Below, piece after piece: positions 27,824-35,517 of a stretch of DNA of 64,000 nucleotides. The DNA lies in the NCBI GenBank assembly GCA_029262675.1, contig JAJCYW010000017.1, forward strand, positions 59,635 to 123,634. The letters are read 5' to 3'. Position numbers and translations under genes: made by a program. Position 1 is the first letter of the stretch. The number at the start of each line of letters is the position of its first letter. The notes beneath the pieces are model-generated. The model was not told where the DNA came from and did no database searches. It saw nothing but the letters and a program-made list of their open reading frames with translations. The stretch is from Chloroflexota bacterium (GTDB lineage: Bacteria > Chloroflexota > Dehalococcoidia > DSTF01 > RBG-16-68-14).

Positions 27824-28240
27824 CTACTCTCCCACAATCTGCACGACGATGTCACGCTGGCGGGGACGGTTATCGAAGTCGACGAAGATCACTTGCTGCC
27901 ACGTACCGAGCGTCAGGCGCCGAGCAACGAACGGAACGCTGAGTGAGGGACCCAAGAGGGCTGCCCGCACGTGCGAGTGACCGTTCCCGTCGCCCCAGCG
28001 CTCGTTGTGCCGATACTCGCGGCCGGGCGGCACGATCTCGTCGAAGACCTGCTGCAGGTCGGCCACGGCACCCTCCTCGAACTCGATCGTAGTGAGGCCG
28101 CTAGTGGAACCGGGGCAGAAGATGGTGACGGTGCCAGCCGTCATGCCGGACTGATCGACGGCTCTGGCGACGGCTTCTGTGATGTCGTGGGTGTCGGCGT
28201 TGCCCTGAGTCTGCAGCGATATTGTGCTTGTGATGACCAT
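27824..28240 (-). CDS. yjbQ: YjbQ/UPF0047 family protein (secondary thiamine-phosphate synthase activity)
   Basis: The protein has 138 residues from the ATG at 28240, with AAAGGGGGC upstream. It carries the family blocks GTVTIFCPGSTSGLTTIE and GHSHVRAALLGPSLSVPF, ending in LGTWQQVIFVDFDNRPR. E. coli YjbQ has weak thiamine-phosphate synthase activity in vitro; the true function is open. A longer in-frame reading exists upstream but crosses a duplicated DNA segment, so I exclude it. Confidence 0.88.
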   Translation of the reverse strand: MVITSTISLQTQGNADTHDITEAVARAVDQSGMTAGTVTIFCPGSTSGLTTIEFEEGAVADLQQVFDEIVPPGREYRHNERWGDGNGHSHVRAALLGPSLSVPFVARRLTLGTWQQVIFVDFDNRPRQRDIVVQIVGE

Positions 28241-28313
28241 ACCTTGCCCCCTTTGCCTCGCCAGCATAGCATCGCACGCCGGGCAATTGACGCGATCGAC
28301 GGCTCTGGCGACG
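28153..28313. repeat. 20-bp direct repeat within and upstream of yjbQ
   Basis: The 20-mer GATCGACGGCTCTGGCGACG occurs at 28153-28172, inside the yjbQ coding sequence, and again at 28294-28313, upstream of the gene. Both copies are followed by a similar CTTCT. The upstream copy sits next to another duplicated segment, so this region has been rearranged. Confidence 0.8.
28243..28298 (-). repeat. promoter/leader repeat, copy A (upstream of yjbQ)
   Basis: This segment (core CCTCGCCAGCATAGCA, then GGCAATTGACGCGAT) is nearly the same as 29962-30017. On the minus strand both copies end in a G-rich ribosome site (GGGGGCAAG) directly before an ATG, so the repeat carries a promoter/leader and ribosome-binding site for two unrelated genes. 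Confidence 0.7.
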
Positions 28314-28569
28314 CCTTCTACAGCTACCGTGCGCTCCAGCCTGCCCCCCACAAGTAAAGGTGAAGCATCTACGAGTACCACCTAGGAGCCCATCAATCTG
28401 CGTTAGCAAGCGCGTGTGGCGACGGTAATCAGGAGAATTTCATGACGCTGGTATCTGTGGGCCATCACCCGCGTTCGACCACAGAACGAGTGATTTCCAC
28501 ACCTGGTAGCCACCTTGTTTGCGGGGCCTCCCGACACATCGAGGACATCGTTGAGGGACCACCGGTTCA

Positions 28570-28599
28570 TTGACGCCCTTCTATCGGCCATCATATAAT
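28570..28599 (+). promoter_or_regulatory. sigma-70-type promoter for the zinc-ribbon gene
   Basis: TTGACG (28570-28575) and TATAAT (28594-28599) are separated by 18 bp. They point at the gene starting at 28654, leaving a 5' leader of about 50 bases. This is among the best promoter matches in the window. Confidence 0.6.
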
Positions 28600-28653
28600 T
28601 GTGACCTCAACAGCCGCCGGGACGCACTTTCGGTCGAAGAGGCGGAGAGAAAC

Positions 28654-29064
28654 ATGCCGAGATGCCCGAAGTGCCAAGAATGGCAGTCGTCACAGCAAAC
28701 CACTTGCCCTAAATGCGCGTTAGAAATACTCAAGAATGACTCCGGGACACGACTGAAGAAGCTTGGCGGGCAGGTCTTGAACGTGGTTGCGTTGTTGGTG
28801 CTCACGTTCGTTGTCTGGGTCATAGTGGCACAGATATCGGGCGGCGACGAGTTGACGCACGAGGTCAAGTGCGACCGCTTGGACAAGGGTTTCATGAGCT
28901 CGGAGCTGTGGCATAAGCGTACACCTGGGATGTGGCTGGCCGATTTGAGGGAAGAGGGGTGTTGGCCGTACGACTGCTCTTCGAAGAGACCGGCATGGGC
29001 CGCGACCGACGACTCCGTCTGCCCGCTGCCTGGCATCCCGCGACCCAGCAAACTCAGACCATGA
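28654..29064 (+). CDS. zinc-ribbon membrane protein, unknown function
   Basis: The protein has 136 residues from the ATG at 28654 (GGAGAGA upstream). The N-terminus is a zinc ribbon with CPKC (about 4-7) and CPKC (about 19-22), followed by a single membrane helix (VVALLVLTFVVWVIVAQI). A Cys/Trp-rich tail of about 70 residues with four more cysteines probably lies outside the membrane. I do not recognise the family. A good promoter lies at 28570-28599. It converges on the next gene with a 21-bp gap. Confidence 0.65.
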   Translation: MPRCPKCQEWQSSQQTTCPKCALEILKNDSGTRLKKLGGQVLNVVALLVLTFVVWVIVAQISGGDELTHEVKCDRLDKGFMSSELWHKRTPGMWLADLREEGCWPYDCSSKRPAWAATDDSVCPLPGIPRPSKLRP

Positions 29065-29085
29065 GCAGACAGAGAACGGAGGGAG

Positions 29086-29898
29086 TCAGCTATCTTCTCG
29101 CCGACCATCGGACTCCTCCTGAGTCTCTTCCTCAGGAGGGAACAGTCGACGCCACGTGGGGAGCACTTGCTCGTGCTCGAATTCCTGCATCGTCGAACGC
29201 ATACTGTCTAGCCACTCGCTGATCTGTGCGGGTCCTTCGATGGAGTTCGCGAACGCAAGCTGTGCGTAGTCAATCAGCGCCAGTGCTTGTTCCCAATTGA
29301 TGTGAAGGACAAGGTCTGCGATTACAGGGCGTTCAATGCCAAGAATCCCAAACTGATATTGCGGTGGCTTGCCAGGCTCCGTCGTGTTGAAAGCCAAGCT
29401 AACCGCCCCGAATTTACCCGGATGCGAGAGAGCGCTCAGCGCACTCCACCGCTCACTCAAACGCTGGTTATGCTCTCCCCTTCTCTTGATGGTATCGCCG
29501 ATGCTCACAAACTGTTGTCCCTTAAGCCATCGGTCCATCCTAGCCTCGGATTCAGGTGGGATGTCCGTTGCGTCGATCTCGAGATCGATCGCAAGCCAGA
29601 GACCCTCAAACGCAGCGCGCGAAAGTATCACGGCGTCCGAGAGATGGCCTTCGAGAAGCCGCCTGTAGCTATTCGTGAGACGGCCCAGGCAATAGGTATA
29701 AAGGGCTGCGAGACCAAACTGCCGCTGGGACGACGCTTCCTGGTGAGCCGTTTCAAACACATCGCTCATGATCCCATGGAGTTTCGCAAGCGTCTCTTCA
29801 AACTGCTCGTGGTAGGGCCCCAAGCGTTCGCGACTACGCTGCGCCAGCGCTTCGTCAGCGCTTCGCAGCTCTGCTTGCAGGTCAGCCCAGCTCTTCAT
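29086..29898 (-). CDS. hypothetical helical protein (DUF5677-like)
   Basis: The protein of 270 residues is mostly alpha-helical. The segment SDAVILSRAAFEGLWLAIDLE and a later SALSHPGKFGAV resemble proteins of the DUF5677/abortive-phage-helper type, in which a helical core contains an R-x3-E motif. The match is by eye only. The start is ATG at 29898, six bases after the stop of a short ORF that has a much better ribosome site, so translation may depend on that leader. Confidence 0.6.
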   Translation of the reverse strand: MKSWADLQAELRSADEALAQRSRERLGPYHEQFEETLAKLHGIMSDVFETAHQEASSQRQFGLAALYTYCLGRLTNSYRRLLEGHLSDAVILSRAAFEGLWLAIDLEIDATDIPPESEARMDRWLKGQQFVSIGDTIKRRGEHNQRLSERWSALSALSHPGKFGAVSLAFNTTEPGKPPQYQFGILGIERPVIADLVLHINWEQALALIDYAQLAFANSIEGPAQISEWLDSMRSTMQEFEHEQVLPTWRRLFPPEEETQEESDGRREDS

Positions 29899-29904
29899 CG
29901 CGCA

Positions 29905-29961
29905 CTAGCCCAGTTCCCGTACTATTTCTAGCCGCTTCTCCTCAACGGCCTGCTCGAACAT
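29905..29961 (-). CDS. 18-residue leader ORF upstream of the DUF5677-like gene
   Basis: The ATG at 29961 follows GGAGGGGGCAAG. It encodes MFEQAVEEKRLEIVRELG and stops six bases before the start of the 270-aa gene, which itself has no clear ribosome site. Its upstream DNA is a duplicate of the yjbQ leader. It is either a coupling leader peptide or the 5' scar left when the leader cassette was copied here. Confidence 0.45.
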   Translation of the reverse strand: MFEQAVEEKRLEIVRELG

Positions 29962-30017
29962 CTTGCCCCCTCCGCCTCGCCAGCATAGCAATTGCAGCGC
30001 GGGCAATTGACGCGATG
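29962..30017 (-). repeat. promoter/leader repeat, copy B
   Basis: This copy matches 28243-28298, with differences at a CC/TT pair and in a roughly 10-base central block. It lies directly upstream of the 18-residue leader ORF. Confidence 0.7.
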
Positions 30018-30038
30018 GAACGCCGGTAGCTACCTGAG

Positions 30039-31496
30039 CTAGAGCCTGCCTTGGCGGTCGGTCATGTATTCAATGAACCGGCCCATAGTCCGGGACGCCC
30101 GTTCCATGTCAGGGAAGATCGCGACGCCCGCCGCCGCCAGTTCGTCGCGCGTCTCATTGACCGCCTTCCAGCGCGACTCCTCCCGCGACTCGGTGTCTCC
30201 CATGACTACCGCAGCGGGCTTTCCGTTCTCGGTCGCGAGCTTCTTGACCCGGTCGACGGTCTCACGGAAAGTCTTTCCATCGTCATCGCGGCTGAGGGCG
30301 TGTTCTATGCCTCTCACGTTGGCGATGATCGCGTCGTAGATTGGATCGGCGGCCATCAGGTCGATAATGCCGAACGCGTCCGACCGTCCCCACTCGAGAA
30401 TCGAGCGGTCGATGGGATTGCCGATCCAGTCCCAGGCGAACGGCAAGTCGTCCCGGAGCTTCTCCCGTACCTCCGGCGGAATTGGCGTAAGCTCCAGTCC
30501 GGCCTCTTGGCACAGATCGGCCGCTTCGACGGTCTCGCCGCCGGCTCCGCCCAGGACGGCGACGCGCCGTCCCTTGGCGAGGCCGCCGGTTCGGAACATC
30601 ACCAACATGTCGATCAGTTCGTTGATGCTACCCACTTCAATTGCGCCCGCCTGGCGAACGGCTGCGCGCCAGACGGTCTGCTGACCTGCCAGGGCCGCCG
30701 TATGAGAAGAAGCGGCAGCGTGGCCTGCGTCGGTCCGGCCGCCCTTGAGGACAACCACAGGTTTCGTGGCCGCGACGCGACGTAGTGCATCGAAGAAACG
30801 CCTGCCGTCGCGCACGCCCTCCACGTAGGCGGCAACGAAGTCCGTATCTGGGTCCTGCGCGAAGTGATCGAGGAAGTCCGCTTCGTTGAGGTCCAGGGCG
30901 TTGCCATAGCTCACGACCTTGCTGAACTTCAGCCCTCGGGACGCGCCACGACCGATGACGCGATAGGCGTGACCGCCGCTCTGTGACAGGAAGCCGATGT
31001 TGCCAGGGTCGGTCGGAAGCTCCGGGTCAAAGGTGAGCTTGGCCTTCGGGTAGTAGACGCCCATGCAGTTCGGGCCGATCACGCGGATGCCGGCTTCGCT
31101 CGTGCGCCTCCGCAACTCCTGTTCGAGGTCGGCGCCTTCCTTTCGTCCGGTTTCGCTGAAGCGAGCGGTGAACAAGTGTATGAGCTTTGTCCCCTTTGCC
31201 TTCGCTCCTTCGACCATATCCAGTGCCGCGGTGGCGGGGACCGCGGACATGACGAAGTCAACCGTCCCGGGTATGTCCTCCAACCGCGGGTAGGCCTTCA
31301 GTCCAAGCAGTTCATCTAGCTTCGGGTTCACAGGGTAGATCGGACCGGGGAATCCGACCTTCTGTAGCCCCTGCACGAATTCGAAACCCGCACTGCGCTC
31401 GTTTGCGGACGCCCCCACGACAGCGATACTTCGAGGCCAAAGGAGGGCCTCGATTTCGTCGCTCGGGGCGCGAGGTCTAGGCTTCTTCTTGGCCAT
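30039..31496 (-). CDS. NDP-forming acyl-CoA synthetase, alpha-type only (CoA-binding plus ligase domains)
   Basis: The 485-residue protein has a CoA-binding Rossmann domain (SIAVVGASANERSAG; IRVIGPNCMGVYYP) and two succinyl-CoA-ligase-like flavodoxin domains (FLSQSGGHAYRV; VVVLKGGRTDAGHAAASSHTAALAG). The His in SSHTAALAG corresponds to the phosphorylated His in acetyl-CoA synthetase (ADP-forming). The ATP-grasp beta part is absent, both here and in the neighbouring genes, so a partner must be encoded elsewhere or the protein has another role. Together with the nearby thiolase it suggests acyl-CoA metabolism. Confidence 0.85.
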   Translation of the reverse strand: MAKKKPRPRAPSDEIEALLWPRSIAVVGASANERSAGFEFVQGLQKVGFPGPIYPVNPKLDELLGLKAYPRLEDIPGTVDFVMSAVPATAALDMVEGAKAKGTKLIHLFTARFSETGRKEGADLEQELRRRTSEAGIRVIGPNCMGVYYPKAKLTFDPELPTDPGNIGFLSQSGGHAYRVIGRGASRGLKFSKVVSYGNALDLNEADFLDHFAQDPDTDFVAAYVEGVRDGRRFFDALRRVAATKPVVVLKGGRTDAGHAAASSHTAALAGQQTVWRAAVRQAGAIEVGSINELIDMLVMFRTGGLAKGRRVAVLGGAGGETVEAADLCQEAGLELTPIPPEVREKLRDDLPFAWDWIGNPIDRSILEWGRSDAFGIIDLMAADPIYDAIIANVRGIEHALSRDDDGKTFRETVDRVKKLATENGKPAAVVMGDTESREESRWKAVNETRDELAAAGVAIFPDMERASRTMGRFIEYMTDRQGRL

Positions 31497-31884
31497 CGTT
31501 GGTCATTTCGAGTAGCTCCACTGCACGGGCAGACATAGCCCGTGCCGATTTGGTGGGTCGCATCGTCCGAAGGCGTATGCTCTTTCCCTCAGCTTGGCGG
31601 ATTCCATTCAGCCGTCGCCAGGGCACAATGACTCATATTCGCAGTACGAACGGCACGCACCGTGTGCCGGCGTTCCCCAGGTTCGTCAGGTTGAGTTAGT
31701 GGACGTGGGTTAGGGTCAGGCCAAAAACCCCGCTTCTGCTGCCGATTACAAGGCGGATAAGCGAGTTTCCAGGCCCGCACGAAGGAGGCCGACCCGGGTG
31801 AGGCTCTATATGATTAAGCTGTACATCCGCCCCGGACGATTCTGAAGCTCTTTCGGAGTCTGCCTCTAGGACATTGGAGGTAGA
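31497..31884. other. intergenic region between divergent acyl-CoA synthetase and response regulator
   Basis: There is no supported gene in these 388 bp. It contains a small inverted repeat (CGGCAC ... GTGCCG near 31650-31672) and AT-richer sequence near 31805-31830, where the regulator's promoter may lie, but no clear -35/-10 pair is visible. Confidence 0.4.
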
Positions 31885-31938
31885 ATGATAATCATGGAAC
31901 CGTTCATCGGCTCTTTGATACCGAGCAGCATCCAGTGA
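31885..31938 (+). CDS. 17-residue upstream ORF coupled to the response regulator
   Basis: The ATG at 31885 follows GGAGG with a four-base gap and encodes MIIMEPFIGSLIPSSIQ. Its TGA (31936-31938) overlaps the GTG start of the response regulator (31935-31937), which has no ribosome site of its own. Translation of the regulator therefore probably depends on ribosomes ending here. Confidence 0.5.
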   Translation: MIIMEPFIGSLIPSSIQ

Positions 31939-32330
31939 GTGACGCCCCGACCATCTTATTCGCTGAGGACGACCTTGATTACAGCGCTGAAATCCTCAAT
32001 CTACTGGAGCCGCTCAAGGTCAATGTAATCACCGTCGAGAACGGTCGTCAGGCGGCGTTCTTTCTCTGCGACCTCTCGCAAGAAATCGATCTAGTCATCA
32101 CCGACATGACCATGCCTGGTGGCAGTGGTTGGATGGCGATCAAGGTCGCCCGCATACAGCGCGGTGATTCGCTGCCGATCATCCTACAGACTGGGGCAGC
32201 AGAATTCCCTGATGTGCGCCGTCGCGCCAAGAGGTTCGGGATCAACCTGATGGACAAAGCGGATCTGCGGGAGCAGCTAGTTCCGGCTGTTCGTGAGGCG
32301 TTGAGGCTCTCCCCCACCCGCCTCAGCTGA
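31935..32330 (+). CDS. single-domain response regulator
   Basis: The 131-residue receiver domain has the acidic pocket EDD (11-13), phospho-acceptor Asp57 in LVITDMTMPGGSG, a Thr in ILQTGA and a Lys in NLMDKAD. There is no output domain, as in CheY or Spo0F-type relays. The GTG start is set by coupling to the short ORF upstream. No histidine kinase is nearby. It converges on the 719-aa gene with only seven bases between stops. Confidence 0.85.
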   Translation: MSDAPTILFAEDDLDYSAEILNLLEPLKVNVITVENGRQAAFFLCDLSQEIDLVITDMTMPGGSGWMAIKVARIQRGDSLPIILQTGAAEFPDVRRRAKRFGINLMDKADLREQLVPAVREALRLSPTRLS

Positions 32331-32337
32331 GTGTCCC

Positions 32338-34497
32338 TCATTGCGCGGTCAATATGTCTCGAACGATTTTGCTTGGTCCGCCAGCCGTTCGCACTAGCAG
32401 AAACTCCAGCCCTGCCTTGCTCAGCTCGCTTACGATGTTCGATGCGTCATGCTTCATGAAGTCGGTGAGAGTTGCTACGACATCCGATCGCTCCGCCTTA
32501 GAGCGGATCACGTCTTCGTTTACATGTCCTTCCCACGACGGAGGAATTTCACGAACGTCGGCAGCCCCAAGTCGCTTTAGCTCTTCGGTGACACGTCCCC
32601 TCGTTGGCCCTCTTCCCCCAATGAGTAGCACGACCTTTCCATCGATTGACTTCCGCTCGGCTGCCGCTACCGTCTTCTCCCGAAGGCCAGCCTGCTCTAT
32701 CCGCAACTCAAGCTGCGCCGTGAAGTCATCTGAACCTTCATGACCTTCGTCGCCGACGGCGGCTTCGACGTATCTCAGCTGCGCGATCGCCTCGGAGATG
32801 AGGTTGGACGAGGGCTGCCTTAACGTGGCGCGAACAACTTCGGAAAGTGCGCTGTGCAGGAACGCTACTGCCGTCGGCGTCTCGCAGTCCTCCAGAACTG
32901 ACAGCGCTCGCAGCTTCTCGGAAGGCTTCACGGCTTCGCCGGCGAAGCGAGTCTCGTACTCTCTGATTGCGTCCTCCTCGTCCGTCGCAACGAGCAGTTG
33001 GAGAATCTGCTCTATACGGTCAACCGGGCGTGCCCCGAACGACTCCTCGATGTCGCAGGCAAACTGCAACGCCGACCTGTACTCATTGACCGCTGTGGCA
33101 GAACCGCAGCGCTGGACGACGTCGTCTAGATGCTCAAGGGCTCTGCGCTTTGGCTTCTTGGTGACACATTCGTCCGCCGCGAGCATGTAGTCTTCGATGA
33201 GCTCGGGGTCGTCAGACGTTGTGGGATCAGCAATGACTTCATCGAAAGCCTCACACGCCGCTTGGTAGTTCTGTCGTTCCATTTCGATCCGCCCTGTTGC
33301 GCCGCTCAGGTCAGGGTCGAGCACGCCAGGTTGGCGTGCTCTTGGCAGCAGCGTGGCAGCCCAGGCGATGGCGTCGTGCTTCCTTGTCGATGCCAGCGCA
33401 ACACAGTACGTTCGCGCAAAATCAGTTGTCTTCGGGTTCCTGTCGCCGAGGATCATCTTGGCGAGATTGAAGGCTCCGATAGCATCACAGCCTGTGTTCA
33501 ACGCCATCGTCAGGATGCTTTCGGTTAGTTCTTGGTCGAACTCCGGCTTCTTCTGGATCAGCCAGTCGCGGAACTTCGGCCAGTCGTTCTCAGGATCACC
33601 TTTCGCCGCTTGAAGTAACGTCTTGGCGCGTCTGTAGGCGGACTTGCGGTCGGCCTTCCTTGGAGCCGGCGGCAGCGCCAGAAGCTTCTTGATGCCCGTT
33701 GGCACTCTTTCGGTGGTCGCGATGGCGTCGCGAGGCGCTGCCACAGCCAGTGCGCGCGTTGTACCGGAGGGCAGCAGGCCGCTGGTGCCCGCCCGCAACG
33801 TCAGCGCGTGCTGACGGCCATCGTCGTCCGGAGCGAAGGCGAAAACCAAGTGAATCTTGGTGCCATCCGGGGTCTCCGAGGCTTGCAGCAAACGCCGTGT
33901 GCCGCGGAAGATCCACCCTCCCTCTTCGATTCCCTCGTACACCTGCACGTCGCCGGCCTCGCGGCACGCGGCCATGATAGCCTCTCGCACGGCTTCGCTT
34001 ACATCGGAGTCCTGTGGCACGGGTACAAGCAAGTGTCCGCCACTTTCGTATGGCTGACCACTGTCTTGGACATCGCGGCGAAAGACGAGGCTCACCAGGC
34101 GTTCATCCTGAACAAAGAACGGATCCATAGACGGCGGCGGCGGTGCCTTTGGCTTCTTGCGCGGCGGAGCCTTTTCGGCCGCTTTCGTTTTGGAGACGCG
34201 GGCTCCCCTCCGCTTCGTCACGGCTATCTTCTCTGCCCGTCGCGCAGGGGGCTTGCGCGGATAGACGACGAATGCGCGCTTCGGCGCGGCCTCCCAACGT
34301 CCCTCGGGAGTCATGTGGAACAGGTTTGGATGTTCGCGGAGATCGCTTTCGACCTCTTCAATTGTGATCTCAGGAACTTGTAGCGTGGCCTGGATGTGCA
34401 CCTGCTCTATCGCGCTCGCCCCGTTCATCTCCAGCCACTTCCTGAGTACCGCGCGTGAGAAACGCCGCCGCTTGTACGGTACGATGTTCTTAGCCAT
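32338..34497 (-). CDS. 719-residue protein of a J-domain operon, DUF2325-like C-terminus
   Basis: The ATG at 34497 overlaps the J-domain gene by eight bases; longer readings would run deep into that gene. Residues about 1-70 look like a small winged-helix domain (RAVLRKWLEMNGASAIEQVHI; EVESDLREHPNLF). A basic Pro/Lys-rich linker (about 80-125) follows, then a long helical region, and a final domain (about 620-719) starting VVLLIGGRGPTRGRV and ending VSELSKAGLEFLLV that resembles DUF2325. The family as a whole is unknown to me. The operon context suggests it works with the J-domain protein; a defence or stress role is speculation. Confidence 0.65.
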   Translation of the reverse strand: MAKNIVPYKRRRFSRAVLRKWLEMNGASAIEQVHIQATLQVPEITIEEVESDLREHPNLFHMTPEGRWEAAPKRAFVVYPRKPPARRAEKIAVTKRRGARVSKTKAAEKAPPRKKPKAPPPPSMDPFFVQDERLVSLVFRRDVQDSGQPYESGGHLLVPVPQDSDVSEAVREAIMAACREAGDVQVYEGIEEGGWIFRGTRRLLQASETPDGTKIHLVFAFAPDDDGRQHALTLRAGTSGLLPSGTTRALAVAAPRDAIATTERVPTGIKKLLALPPAPRKADRKSAYRRAKTLLQAAKGDPENDWPKFRDWLIQKKPEFDQELTESILTMALNTGCDAIGAFNLAKMILGDRNPKTTDFARTYCVALASTRKHDAIAWAATLLPRARQPGVLDPDLSGATGRIEMERQNYQAACEAFDEVIADPTTSDDPELIEDYMLAADECVTKKPKRRALEHLDDVVQRCGSATAVNEYRSALQFACDIEESFGARPVDRIEQILQLLVATDEEDAIREYETRFAGEAVKPSEKLRALSVLEDCETPTAVAFLHSALSEVVRATLRQPSSNLISEAIAQLRYVEAAVGDEGHEGSDDFTAQLELRIEQAGLREKTVAAAERKSIDGKVVLLIGGRGPTRGRVTEELKRLGAADVREIPPSWEGHVNEDVIRSKAERSDVVATLTDFMKHDASNIVSELSKAGLEFLLVRTAGGPSKIVRDILTAQ

Positions 34498-34987
34498 CGT
34501 TCTCGTCCATGTCGTCCTCCAGCGGGTCGAAGCCAGCGTCAATCGCAATCTTCCACGCCTCAAGCATGTATGGAATCTGCAGTTCGCTCGGCTGCAATCG
34601 TTGTGCCAGCAATTTGCCAGCGTTGTAGGCGAAGCTGTGGTTGGATCCGCTTCCCACGTCCTCTTCCGTCATCCAGTGAGACATGCGCATCCAGACACTC
34701 GGCACGTTCTGTATCCGCTCAGGAAACGGAGCGATGTCATCGTCCTGCGGCGGCAAGGTCGCGTCGTAGCGCCTACGTCGGTCGGGGTCTCCGAGTTCCT
34801 CATTCGCTTCGTTGATCGCCTGCGCTCGTTCGTTGACCTGTGCGCGGACCTGTGCGCTAATCTTCCTGGTCCATTTGTCTGGCGCCCATGCCTGCATCTG
34901 CAGACGGTATGCGGTATTTATTTCCTTAGGTGTCGCATCGCGCTCGACCTCTAGTAGGTCGTAGTAGTCACGTTGCTGCCAGGTCAT
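34490..34987 (-). CDS. J-domain protein lacking the HPD histidine
   Basis: The protein has 165 residues from the ATG at 34987, with GAGGAGG upstream and a four-base overlap with the preceding small gene. Residues about 6-75 form a J domain (DYYDLLEVERDATPKEINTAY, then INEANEELGDPDRRRRYDA). Where the HPD tripeptide should be, the sequence reads APD (35-37), so the His needed to trigger DnaK ATPase is absent. The remaining 90 residues are not recognised. It may act as a scaffold or a non-canonical partner of Hsp70 rather than a co-chaperone. Confidence 0.75.
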   Translation of the reverse strand: MTWQQRDYYDLLEVERDATPKEINTAYRLQMQAWAPDKWTRKISAQVRAQVNERAQAINEANEELGDPDRRRRYDATLPPQDDDIAPFPERIQNVPSVWMRMSHWMTEEDVGSGSNHSFAYNAGKLLAQRLQPSELQIPYMLEAWKIAIDAGFDPLEDDMDENDG

Positions 34988-35157
34988 GCTTTCGCCTCCT
35001 CTACCGCCTGGAACGCGCCCGGCCACCCACCGTGGGCTTCGATGATTTCATGGCTACGCTCTCCGTTAGCTTCCTCTTTCGAACCCCCTACGATCACGCC
35101 TTCCCATCCGGGCTGATCTCGCAAGCGCACGGCCTGACCAACTTCTAGCTCCGCCAT
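34984..35157 (-). CDS. 57-residue small protein, first gene of the J-domain operon
   Basis: The ATG at 35157 follows GAGGAGG; the ORF stops at 34984, overlapping the J-domain start as ATGA. The product begins MAELEVGQAVRLRDQPGWEG and continues as a compact, mixed-charge protein with VIVGGSKEEANGERS, probably a small beta-barrel like those in SH3/KOW-type proteins. No family is recognised. Strict coupling implies a shared function with the two downstream genes. Confidence 0.6.
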   Translation of the reverse strand: MAELEVGQAVRLRDQPGWEGVIVGGSKEEANGERSHEIIEAHGGWPGAFQAVEEAKA

Positions 35158-35232
35158 ACGACAACCCTCCTCATCGTAATCTTAGTGAGGTAGTTATTCT
35201 AGCCGATTTGGCAGGAGAGATTCGGCGGCGAG

Positions 35233-35493
35233 ATGGGCGGTGAAGGTGGTTTAGTTTGGCTCCCCGAATTGGTGTCCCAAAGCGTCATCCGAGACGTGTT
35301 CAGGGCGCGACTTCCGAGTCTGGCAGCCTGGGCTCGACGAGGCGCCAGACTCCGAGTGAGCACCGAGGCCCTGGCCAGCCGATGGCGGCGACTGCTCGAA
35401 GAAGGGGTCGTTGGCAATCGAGCAGAACTTGCTCGGCGAGAAGGCATCTCCCGTGCTCGTGTCACGCAGGTACTGGGCCCCATCGCCCCTTAG
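35233..35493 (+). CDS. small helix-turn-helix protein, possibly truncated
   Basis: The ORF of 86 residues ends with a clear HTH (ELARREGISRARVTQVLG) of the kind found in ParB-like and recombinase-associated regulators. The first 45 residues are Arg-rich and not recognisable, and no good ribosome site precedes the ATG. It may be the 3' remnant of a larger regulator left at an integration boundary. It lies just beyond the end of the QueC-like gene. Confidence 0.4.
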   Translation: MGGEGGLVWLPELVSQSVIRDVFRARLPSLAAWARRGARLRVSTEALASRWRRLLEEGVVGNRAELARREGISRARVTQVLGPIAP

Positions 35494-35517
35494 CAACCGG
35501 CCTCGCCAGCGCACATG

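Larger units (their letters stand above)
28241..28653. other. intergenic region between divergent yjbQ and zinc-ribbon gene
   Basis: This stretch of 413 bp contains repeat copy A, the upstream 20-mer and a good plus-strand promoter (28570-28599). Nothing else is recognisable between about 28320 and 28565. Confidence 0.5.

Noticed and set aside
31795..31845. Tiny ORF with AAGGAGG upstream (GTG start, 15 residues) before the response regulator
   Set aside because: Too short and with no coupling to another gene; the 17-codon ORF at 31885 is better supported.
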